NCBI RefSeq assembly: GCF_016458275.1
Contig: NZ_JAEMHM010000001.1
Location: 372,001-436,000 of the forward strand
Reading direction: 5' to 3'
Origin: Geomesophilobacter sediminis
GTDB lineage: Bacteria; Desulfobacterota; Desulfuromonadia; Geobacterales; Geobacteraceae
Length of the DNA: 64,000 bases
Below the pieces are notes generated by a model. The model saw only the letters and a program-made list of their open reading frames with translations, was not told the DNA's origin and ran no database searches. Of this stretch, positions 9,093-16,579 are shown in pieces. How positions within the stretch are numbered: position 1 is the stretch's first letter; each line of letters begins with the position of its first letter. A program made the position numbers and the translations under genes.

Positions 9093-10487
9093 GTGCGCAT
9101 CATAGGTAGCCTCATCATCGTGTATCTGCTGTCCGCAACGCTCCTCTTCGCTTCGACCGAGCCGACCGCCGGCCTCGCTGCCCAATCTCCGGTCAATATC
9201 GGCCGCAGCGCCCCCATCGACCTGATCCTGGAACGGGCGATCTCACGCAACCTCATCGCCGGTGGCATCGTCGTGGTGGGCAATCACGACGGTATCATCT
9301 CCACCACCGCCCGGGGGCGTCTCAATCCCTTCGGGAGCTCACCCTATATCGACGAGCGGACCATCTTCGACCTCGCCTCGCTCACCAAGGTCATCGCCAC
9401 CACCCCCGCGGTGATGAAGCTTTTGGACGAGGGGAAAATCTCCCTCTCCGACCCGCTCTCCCGGTGGTTTCCCGAGTTTCGGGGCTCGGTGTGGGAACGG
9501 GTGACGATTCTCAATCTCCTTACCCACACCTCCGGGCTGGACGACATCTCCTTCGCCAACGAAAGCCTGGAAGGGGCGATCCGGAAACTCGCGGCGATGA
9601 AGCATCGTTCCGGCAGCCGCTTCCACTACGCCGACATCAATTTCATCCTGCTGGGAGAACTGGTGCACCGGGTCTCCGGGGAGACCCTCGACTCCTTCTG
9701 CCGGCAGTGGATCTTTGAGCCGCTCGGGGCCCGACGGACCATGTTCCTTCCCCCCAAAAGCCTTGCCGAATCTATCGCGCCGACCACCGGCTACGTGAGC
9801 GGGGTGGTGCAGGACCCTAACGCCCGTCGGCTGGGGGGGGTTGCCGGACATGCCGGGCTGTTCAGCTCCGCCTCCGACCTCGCCCTCTTCGGCCGGCTCA
9901 TCCTCGGCAAGGGGGTGGTTGACGGGCACCGGATCCTCTCGGAGGAGGTCGTGGCGCGGATGACCTCGCCCTACCTCGCCGATGGCGGGGCGGTGGTGCG
10001 CGGCCTGGGGTGGGACATGGAGTCTCCTTTTTCCGCCCCGAAAGGGCGCTTCTTTTCGGCAGCCTCCTTCGGGCATACCGGTTACAGCGGTTCCTCCATC
10101 TGGATCGACCCGCAGCAGGATCTCTTCGTGGTCCTTTTGACCAACCGGCTGAACTACCGGCAGACCCGGGTCTTCAACCAACTGCGACGCGACGTTTCCA
10201 CCCTGGCTTCGGCCGGCTTCCGCCGGGATGACGGACGGACCGAGCTGCCGGAGCCGTGGGAGATGGCGCAGCTGACGTCGGAGCTTTTGCAGGCAGCTCC
10301 TCCGGTGGTACGTGCGGCGGCAGCTCACACCCCGGCGCAGGCGGCTCGGCACAAGATGCACCGCAGCGCCCACCGGGGCGCCAAACACAGCTTGGTCGCC
10401 CTGAAAAAGGGAGGCGCGCACCGGATCGCCCGGACCGCACGCTCGGAAGGGGTCCGCAAGAAGAGGATCGTAAACCGGCGCGTATAG
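9093..10487 (+). CDS. Exported class C beta-lactamase-like serine hydrolase with a basic C-terminal tail
   Basis: A 464-residue member of the serine beta-lactamase / penicillin-binding-protein-like family. A signal peptide (MRIIGSLIIVYLLSATLLFAS) sends it to the periplasm. The catalytic SxxK is visible as FDLASLTKV, the second motif as YADIN (YxN type), and HTGYSG takes the place of KTG. Such proteins are usually esterases, D-aminopeptidases or peptidoglycan-editing enzymes rather than antibiotic-resistance enzymes. The catalytic domain ends near residue 400. The last ~60 residues are a Lys/Arg/His/Ala-rich tail (RHKMHRSAHRGAKHSLVALKK and onward) that the family does not need; it might hold the enzyme on anionic wall or LPS. 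The start is a GTG with AAGGA six bases upstream. It is a single gene. Confidence 0.87.
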   Translation: MRIIGSLIIVYLLSATLLFASTEPTAGLAAQSPVNIGRSAPIDLILERAISRNLIAGGIVVVGNHDGIISTTARGRLNPFGSSPYIDERTIFDLASLTKVIATTPAVMKLLDEGKISLSDPLSRWFPEFRGSVWERVTILNLLTHTSGLDDISFANESLEGAIRKLAAMKHRSGSRFHYADINFILLGELVHRVSGETLDSFCRQWIFEPLGARRTMFLPPKSLAESIAPTTGYVSGVVQDPNARRLGGVAGHAGLFSSASDLALFGRLILGKGVVDGHRILSEEVVARMTSPYLADGGAVVRGLGWDMESPFSAPKGRFFSAASFGHTGYSGSSIWIDPQQDLFVVLLTNRLNYRQTRVFNQLRRDVSTLASAGFRRDDGRTELPEPWEMAQLTSELLQAAPPVVRAAAAHTPAQAARHKMHRSAHRGAKHSLVALKKGGAHRIARTARSEGVRKKRIVNRRV

Positions 10488-10584
10488 GCGCTTCGGTTGG
10501 CACACGGCGCAGCGTTACCCCGCTTTGGAGGAAACGGTGTGCCGTGCTTTGTTTTGCAATGGTCATTTGATCAAAGGATGGGGA

Positions 10585-12759
10585 ATGGTGCTCTCGCCAT
10601 TGGTACACGTGCCCGAGGAGGGATACGCGGATCCGGAACGGATCCTGATCGTCGACGACGAGCCGCGCCTGCGTTTCGGGCTGCGCCGCCTCCTGGAGGG
10701 GGAAGGGAGGGAGCTCATCGACTGCGGGACCGGCGCGGAGGCGATCGCGCTTTTGAAGCGGGGCGAGATCACCCTGCTTTTACTCGACGTGAACCTTCCC
10801 GACCTCTCCGGGCTCGAGGTGCTCGAGTGGATCACCACCCACCGGCTCCCCACCGCGGTGATCATGGTCAGCGCCGCCGACAGTATCGACTACGCCATCC
10901 AGGCCCTGCGCAGCGGCGCCGTCGACTTCGTCCGCAAGGGGCCCGAGCTCGACGACATCCGCCTGAAGGTCGAGAACGTCCTGCACCGCCGCCGTCTCGA
11001 GCAAAGCCACGCCCTGATGACCGCCCGCCTGGAGCAGTCGGAACGACTGCACCGCTTTCTCGTGGAATCCTCCCCCGATCTCATCTACACCCTCGACGGC
11101 TCCGGCCGCTTCGTCTTCATCAACCGCCGGGTGGAATCCCTTTTAGGGTACCGGCGCGACGAACTGATCGGCCGCAGCTACGCCTGCATCGTCCATGAGC
11201 TGGACGTGGAGCGGGCCCAGTACGCCTTCACCGAGCGGCGCTCCGACGAACGCGCCACCAACAACGCCGAGGTCCGCCTCAAGTGCAAGCGGGAAGGGTA
11301 CCAGCCCTTCGAACAGCGCCACATCGTGGCGATGCTGAGCGCGGTCGGGATCTACGAGGAGAGCCGGGACAGCGAGCGGCGCTTCATGGGGACCTACGGC
11401 GTGGCCCGCGACATCACCGAGCGCAAGGTCGCCGAGGAGACCATCAGTTTTCAGGCGCTGCACGACCAGCTCACCCATCTCCCCAACCGGCGCCTGTTCA
11501 AGGACCGTCTGGAACTCGCCATCACCCAGGCGCGTCGCGACGGATGGGTCGTCGGGGTGATGTTCATCGATCTGGACCGGTTCAAGCTGGTCAACGACAC
11601 CCACGGCCATGCCGAGGGGGACGAACTCCTCAAGAGCACCGCGCACCGGCTCCGGGGGTGCATCCGGGCCGGCGACACCGTCGCCCGGCAGGGTGGGGAC
11701 GAGTTCACCGTGCTTTTGCCGCATCTGGCCCATGTGGAGGACGCCGCGCTCATCGCCCAGAAGATCCTCGACGAGCTCAAGCTCCCCTTCTACGTCGCCG
11801 GCCAGGAGTTCCGCGCCACCGCCAGCATCGGCATCGCCGTCTTTCCGCGCGACGGCGACAGCGCCGAGATGCTGATGAAAAACGCCGACATCGCCATGTA
11901 CAAGGTGAAAGGGGACGGCAAAAACGGTTTCCAGTTTTTCACCCCGGCGATGAACGCCTGCTACCAGGAGCGGATCACCCTGGAAAACGAGCTGCGGCAG
12001 GCGATCGAAAACCAGGAGTTCGAGCTCTACTATCAGCCCAAGATCAGCCTGAGCGCCGGACGGATCGTCGGCATGGAGGCGCTGATCCGCTGGCGCCATC
12101 CGGTGCACGGCCTCTTGAATCCGGACGGGTTCATCGATCTGGCGCAGGAGTCCGGCCTCATCGGCTCCATCACCGACTGGGTACTCGGCGAGGCCTGCGG
12201 TCAGCTGTCGCGCTGGCACAGCATGGGCTTTGGTGACCTGTGCGTCTCGGTCAACGTCTCGCCGCAGGAGTTCGACGCCCCGAGCCTGGTGGAGCGGGTG
12301 GCCTCCCACATGAACCGGCACGGCATCTCCCCGGACACCCTCGAGATCGAGATCACGGAGAACCTCCTTCTCCCCGACGTCTCCGGGGTCATCGAAAAGA
12401 TGCGCCTTTTGCGCGCCCATGGGGTCCGGATCTCCATCGACGACTTCGGCACCCGCTACTCCTCCTTGAACTACCTGCGCCGCTTCCCGATCAACGTGAT
12501 CAAAATCGACCAGTCGTTCGTCCACGACCTCGCCCCGGGGCAGCCGGTCTCCCCCATCATCCACGCGGTTATCGGCATCGCCCGAGGGTTTGGGCTGCAC
12601 CTCGTCGTCGAGGGGGTGGAGACGCTCCACCAGATGGAGGTCCTGGCGGAACTTGGTTGCGACGAGATGCAGGGCTTTCTCTTCGGGCGCCCCCTCCCCG
12701 CGTTCGAGGCCGAGGAACGCCTCCTCGCGCCGGTCTGCTACCCCTCTCCCTCTCACTGA
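10585..12759 (+). CDS. Receiver-PAS-GGDEF-EAL response regulator (c-di-GMP turnover)
   Basis: A 724-residue signalling protein. An N-terminal receiver (about 18-130, DDE at 24-26, phospho-acceptor Asp68 in LLLLDVNLPD, Lys118) is followed by a PAS domain (about 155-280, ending GVARDITERK), a diguanylate cyclase domain with intact GGDEF (370-374) and an RxxD inhibitory site (361-364), and an EAL phosphodiesterase domain (EAL at 498-500, ENLLLPD, then IDDFGTRYSSLNYL). In the last motif the usual Gly is Arg (DFGTR), a point that might reduce phosphodiesterase activity or simply be a clade variant. Phosphorylation should set the cyclic di-GMP balance; no kinase partner is fused. The start at 10585 has AAAGGA upstream; an in-frame GTG at 10537 with GGAGG five bases upstream is an equally good alternative, adding 16 residues. 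Confidence 0.92.
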   Translation: MVLSPLVHVPEEGYADPERILIVDDEPRLRFGLRRLLEGEGRELIDCGTGAEAIALLKRGEITLLLLDVNLPDLSGLEVLEWITTHRLPTAVIMVSAADSIDYAIQALRSGAVDFVRKGPELDDIRLKVENVLHRRRLEQSHALMTARLEQSERLHRFLVESSPDLIYTLDGSGRFVFINRRVESLLGYRRDELIGRSYACIVHELDVERAQYAFTERRSDERATNNAEVRLKCKREGYQPFEQRHIVAMLSAVGIYEESRDSERRFMGTYGVARDITERKVAEETISFQALHDQLTHLPNRRLFKDRLELAITQARRDGWVVGVMFIDLDRFKLVNDTHGHAEGDELLKSTAHRLRGCIRAGDTVARQGGDEFTVLLPHLAHVEDAALIAQKILDELKLPFYVAGQEFRATASIGIAVFPRDGDSAEMLMKNADIAMYKVKGDGKNGFQFFTPAMNACYQERITLENELRQAIENQEFELYYQPKISLSAGRIVGMEALIRWRHPVHGLLNPDGFIDLAQESGLIGSITDWVLGEACGQLSRWHSMGFGDLCVSVNVSPQEFDAPSLVERVASHMNRHGISPDTLEIEITENLLLPDVSGVIEKMRLLRAHGVRISIDDFGTRYSSLNYLRRFPINVIKIDQSFVHDLAPGQPVSPIIHAVIGIARGFGLHLVVEGVETLHQMEVLAELGCDEMQGFLFGRPLPAFEAEERLLAPVCYPSPSH

Positions 12760-12942
12760 GCAGGTCATCGTCACTTGTTTTCCCGCCGCCATCTCACTAT
12801 TTCCCGCTGCGATGCTTTGAAGGGGGATCACCTCTGGTTCAGAGCGCTGCCCACTCTGGCACAGCCGGCGACCAATCCGACCTCATGTCTGTTTGTTTTA
12901 TGCTCTGTTTGCTTCTTGATTGAGAATCAGACGAACTTTTAA

Positions 12943-12970
12943 TTGACAATTTTCTTTCCTCTGTTATTAA
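12943..12970 (+). promoter_or_regulatory. Sigma-70 promoter of the MucR-type regulator
   Basis: A consensus TTGACA (12943-12948), 16-base spacer, TATTAA (12965-12970), in an AT-rich stretch that contrasts with the flanking GC-rich DNA. Transcription would begin about 30 bases before the gene. Confidence 0.7.
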
Positions 12971-13003
12971 TCACACAAAAGTAAACGCACAAGGAGGATC
13001 CTG

Positions 13004-13498
13004 ATGGCTACCCTGGTCGAAATCGCCGCACAACTTGTGGCATCGCACGCATCGAGCACCCCGATGACCTCGGACGAACTTCTGGCAGAGATCAGCAAGG
13101 TTCATTCAGCCCTGAAAAATTTAGAAGCCGGGCAGGCCGTTGAAGGAGTGGAAGAAGCAAAACCGCAGCTCTCTGTCAAAGAGGCCTTCAAGAAGAACGA
13201 AGTCGTCTGCCTCATCTGCGGCAAAGGGGGGTTCAAGACCCTGGCCCGCCACCTGAGCACCGCCCACGACATGAAGCCGGGGGCTTATAAGAAGCAGTTC
13301 GGCATCGCCAGCGGCCAGGCCCTTTCGGCCCGGAGCTACTCCGAGTCCCGGCGCAAGATGGCCCAGGATCGCGGGCTGGCGGACAACCTCGCCAAGGCGC
13401 GCCAGGTGCGCATGGCGAACATCGAAGCGAAGAAGGGGACCGCTGCTGCCAAGGGGGGAAAAGGACCCAAGGCGAAGGCCCCCCGCGTCAAGAAATAA
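13004..13498 (+). CDS. MucR/Ros-family zinc-finger transcriptional regulator
   Basis: A 164-residue regulator. The core is a prokaryotic C2H2 zinc finger, CLICGKGGFKTLARHLSTAH (two Cys, two His), followed by the family's typical DMKPGAYKKQFGI and SYSESRRKMA segments. The N-terminal 40 residues form the helical oligomerisation part (LVEIAAQLVASHASST), and the C-terminus is a Lys/Ala-rich tail of about 25 residues that may bind DNA unspecifically. MucR proteins act as H-NS-like silencers at AT-rich targets in alphaproteobacteria; several copies are usual in Geobacter-type genomes, where their targets are little known. The ribosome binding site AAGGAGG, a strong promoter and a strong terminator make this a well-expressed single gene. 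Confidence 0.88.
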   Translation: MATLVEIAAQLVASHASSTPMTSDELLAEISKVHSALKNLEAGQAVEGVEEAKPQLSVKEAFKKNEVVCLICGKGGFKTLARHLSTAHDMKPGAYKKQFGIASGQALSARSYSESRRKMAQDRGLADNLAKARQVRMANIEAKKGTAAAKGGKGPKAKAPRVKK

Positions 13499-13520
13499 TC
13501 CCCGCCTTTCGGCACCGAAA

Positions 13521-13547
13521 AGCACCCGTTCCGGGTGCTTTTTTTTT
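13521..13547 (+). terminator. Rho-independent terminator of the MucR-type gene
   Basis: AGCACCC (13521-13527) and GGGTGCT (13533-13539) with a 5-base loop, followed by about nine T residues. Confidence 0.9.
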
Positions 13548-13638
13548 GCCCTTTCGCCAATCCACTGCTGCAATCAGGTTGGACGGTGCTAATATTGGCC
13601 GGTCGTTTTCCCTGGGGGGAAGCCGACCGGGAGAGCAC

Positions 13639-14499
13639 ATGTCCAGCACCTTGAAACAGCACGGTATCCGGCCCGGGGGGATGGTTCCCCCTCCCGGACC
13701 GGCGGAAAAAACCCGCGCCGGGGACGAATGCCGGCGGCTCGCCGACGCCCTCGCCGCCGAGCGGACCGAGCGGCAGCGGGCACAGCGCGAGCTCCGGGAG
13801 AAGGAGCTCCTCCTGCTGCAGCAAAGCCGGCTCGCCTCGATGGGGGAGATGGTCGCCAACATCGCGCACCAGTGGCGCCAGCCGCTCAACATCCTCGGGC
13901 TGCTCGCCCAGGATCTGCAGATGACCTACAGCCGCGGGGAGCTCGACGAAGGCTACGTCAAGGAGTACGTCCGCCGGACCATGGAAACCATCGCCCACAT
14001 GTCACGCACCGTCGACGATTTCCGGGCCTTCTTCGTGCCGGAAAGGGACGAGGTCGAGTTCCCGGTCCGGGAGGTGGTGGAGCGGACCCTCTCGCTTTTG
14101 GAGGGAAGCTTGCGGGCGCGCCAGGTCCGGGTCGAGGTGGTGGCGCAGGCCGAGCCGGTTTTGCGCGGTCACCCCAACGAGTTCGGGCAGGTGCTGGTGA
14201 ACCTGCTCAACAACGCCCGCGACGCCTTCCCTCCGACCCGCGGCGACAGCGCGGCGGTCATCCGGATCGAGATCGGCATGAGCGGCGGCCGGGTGACCGT
14301 CGCGGTGACCGACAATGCCGGCGGTATCCCCGAGGAGATCCTGGGGAGGATTTTCGACCCCTACTTCACCACCAAGTCCCCCGAGGAAGGTACCGGTGTA
14401 GGGCTCTACATCTGCAAGATGATCGTGGAGGGGAAGATGAACGGAAAACTCACCGCACAGAACGTGGCGGGGGGGGCGTGCTTCAACATCGAGCTGTGA
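13639..14499 (+). CDS. Short cytosolic histidine kinase with HQWRQPLN H-box
   Basis: A 286-residue kinase made of little more than a coiled coil (about 28-65) and a kinase core. The H-box is SMGEMVANIAHQWRQPLNIL with His77, followed by N-box LLNNARDAF, G1 DNAGGIPEEIL, an F-box FDPYFTTK and G2 EGTGVGLYICKM. There is no sensory domain or membrane segment, so the input must come from a partner or through the coiled coil. The core closely resembles those of the kinases at 16561 and 23137. The next gene begins 37 bases downstream on the same strand, suggesting one operon with the PilZ-acyltransferase protein and the second kinase. Start chosen at 13639 (GGGAGAG upstream) rather than the longer frame that begins inside the terminator. 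Confidence 0.88.
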   Translation: MSSTLKQHGIRPGGMVPPPGPAEKTRAGDECRRLADALAAERTERQRAQRELREKELLLLQQSRLASMGEMVANIAHQWRQPLNILGLLAQDLQMTYSRGELDEGYVKEYVRRTMETIAHMSRTVDDFRAFFVPERDEVEFPVREVVERTLSLLEGSLRARQVRVEVVAQAEPVLRGHPNEFGQVLVNLLNNARDAFPPTRGDSAAVIRIEIGMSGGRVTVAVTDNAGGIPEEILGRIFDPYFTTKSPEEGTGVGLYICKMIVEGKMNGKLTAQNVAGGACFNIEL

Positions 14500-14536
14500 G
14501 CTCGGGGCCGGACCCCGCCCCGGGGGGAGGCAGGAC

Positions 14537-16579
14537 ATGGAGTCGAGCCACCGGTCAAAACCGTTGCTGCTGCTCTACGCTCCGGAACGGGCGCTTGGCG
14601 GGGGGAAGGGGGTGGGGCGGCGCTACCTGGTGGGCCGGCTGAACTTTCTCAACTTCAGCGGCGGTCGAGTCCTGGTGGCCGCGCGCGCGGCGAGCGGGAC
14701 CGTGCTCCTGCCGGCCCTGCCGCGCCCCTGCGCGGGCGAGTTTTTGGAGCTTACCTGGGCCCCGCGCGCCGGCCTTCCCGAGCTTTTGGACACCCATCAC
14801 CTCGACGAGCTTCTGGTTCCGGACGGCGGCTCCCTGCTCCTGGTGCGGGCCGAGCCGGTGGCCTGCGACGCCCGGGGGGCGACGCTCCGTCTGCCGGAAA
14901 ACTGCCGATCCTGCCGCGGCAGGGACAGCCGGCGCGAACGGGGGGAACGGATCACCGCCTGCTGCAGCCAGGAGGGGGCCCGATTTTGCGGCCGTCTCGC
15001 CGATTTCAGCGCCGAGGGGGTCCGGGTGGAGGGGGACGCGGGAGCCACCTCCTTCAACCCGGAGTTCCCGGTCCACCTCATGCTCGATCAGGGCGGCGAA
15101 CTCGTTTTCTCCGCCGACTGCCGGCTGCTCCGCGCCACGCCCGGCATTTTGGTGCTGCGGCTCGAGCGCAAGCGGGTGATCCCCTTTGCCCCGGCCCGGC
15201 ACCGGGAACCGCGCTTCAGCCTCTCCCCGCCGCCGACGGTCACCTTCAGTCACCCCCTCACCGGCGGACCGGTGACCTGGGTGGTCGAGGAGCTCTCGGC
15301 GACCGGATTCACGGTCCGGGCCGGGGCCGACGACCCCCTCCTGGTGCCGGGGCTCCGCTGCGCCGAAGTCGGCATCGGCTTCGGCGCCTTTCCCGCGATC
15401 ACCTGCCGCGCCCAGATCGTCTCCCGCGGCAAAAGCCCGGACGGCCGCGGGATCCGCTGCGCCTTCGCCATTCTCGATCTCCCCCCCCGGGAACAGGAGC
15501 GGCTCCTCGCGCTCCTTCCCCAGGAAGGGGCCGCCACCTTCACCGAGCACGAGCTCGATGCCGGAGCGCTTTGGGAGCTGCTCTTCGACACCGGTTTCTT
15601 ATACCCGGAGAAGTACCTCCTCCTCGCCAAGGACCGACGGGCGGTGCAGGAGACCTTCCGCCGCCTCTACGCCGGCCACCCGGAGATCCTCCGCTGCTTC
15701 ACCTGCCGCGATGCCACCGGGCTCGTGGGGCACCTTGCGATGCTCCGTCTGTTCCGCGAGACCTGGCTGATCCACCACCATGCCGCGCGGCGCAGCCTCG
15801 CCCTGGGCGCCGGACTCGCCGTTTTGAACCGGGCCGCCCACCACATCAACGCCCTGTACCGCCTCCCCTCGGCCCACCTGCAGTACGTCTGCTGCTACTT
15901 CCGCCCCGACAACAAGCTGCCCAACCGCGTCTTCGGCGGCGCCGCCCGACACCTGAGGGACCCCAGCCGCTGCTCCCTGGACCGCTTCGCCTATGGGATC
16001 TACCAGCGGACGGCGGCGGGGGGAGCGTTGCCGGCGGGATGGGACCTGCAGCGGGCCGGGGAGGGGGACCTGGAACGGCTCGTGGAGTTTTACCGCGAGC
16101 AGTCCGGGGGGCTTTTCCCCGTGGCCTTCGATCTTTTCGGCCGGCAGGGGGAGGCGGAACTGGCCCGGAGCTACCGCCGTGCCGGGCTCAAGAGAAAACG
16201 CCGCTTCTTCGCGCTGCGCCGGGACGGGCGCACCGTGGCCTTCGCCCTGGCCCTGCAGGGCGATCGCGGCCTCAACCTTTCGGAGCTTACCGACTGCGTC
16301 ACCCTTTTTGTCCTGGAGCCCCTTCCGGAGCCGGTGGGAGACACCGTATTGGCCCTCCTTTCCGGGACCTACCGGGAGCACCGGATGCCGGTACTGGTCT
16401 ACCCGCACCGGTACGGAGCGAAACTGCCGCTGGGACAGCTCAAGGAATACCTCCTCTGGATCCTCGACCTCACCCACGCCGACCTCTACCTCGACTTCTT
16501 CAGCCAACTGGTGCGAGACCCCCGCAAGGGGCGCGTCCCCCCGGAGCAAGCGGAGCCACCATGGGAGACGACCGGCTGA
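14537..16579 (+). CDS. Two PilZ-like domains fused to a GNAT-like acyltransferase domain
   Basis: A 680-residue protein without signal peptide or clear membrane segment. Residues ~125-215 look like a PilZ domain: an Arg cluster (RDSRRER, 129-135) followed by DFSAEG (156-161), which fits the RxxxR and (D/N)xSxxG c-di-GMP-binding pattern. A second copy at ~220-320 has RHREPR and EELSATG, where the first acidic residue is Glu, so its binding is doubtful. The C-terminal half (~340-665) resembles long GNAT/Fem-type acyltransferases (LLLAKDRRAVQETFRRLY; RRFFALRRDGRTVAFALALQ; a VYPHRYG segment). I infer a c-di-GMP-gated acyl transfer; substrate unknown. An overlap of 19 bases with the next kinase gene argues for co-translation. 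A ribosome binding site GGGGGAGG lies upstream. Family membership is inferred from motifs alone. Confidence 0.72.
   Translation: MESSHRSKPLLLLYAPERALGGGKGVGRRYLVGRLNFLNFSGGRVLVAARAASGTVLLPALPRPCAGEFLELTWAPRAGLPELLDTHHLDELLVPDGGSLLLVRAEPVACDARGATLRLPENCRSCRGRDSRRERGERITACCSQEGARFCGRLADFSAEGVRVEGDAGATSFNPEFPVHLMLDQGGELVFSADCRLLRATPGILVLRLERKRVIPFAPARHREPRFSLSPPPTVTFSHPLTGGPVTWVVEELSATGFTVRAGADDPLLVPGLRCAEVGIGFGAFPAITCRAQIVSRGKSPDGRGIRCAFAILDLPPREQERLLALLPQEGAATFTEHELDAGALWELLFDTGFLYPEKYLLLAKDRRAVQETFRRLYAGHPEILRCFTCRDATGLVGHLAMLRLFRETWLIHHHAARRSLALGAGLAVLNRAAHHINALYRLPSAHLQYVCCYFRPDNKLPNRVFGGAARHLRDPSRCSLDRFAYGIYQRTAAGGALPAGWDLQRAGEGDLERLVEFYREQSGGLFPVAFDLFGRQGEAELARSYRRAGLKRKRRFFALRRDGRTVAFALALQGDRGLNLSELTDCVTLFVLEPLPEPVGDTVLALLSGTYREHRMPVLVYPHRYGAKLPLGQLKEYLLWILDLTHADLYLDFFSQLVRDPRKGRVPPEQAEPPWETTG

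Noticed and set aside
14986-16560. Long upstream extension of the frame of the kinase at 16561
   Set aside because: This part is Arg/Pro/Gly-rich out-of-frame reading of the PilZ-acyltransferase gene; a proper start with ribosome binding site is at 16561.
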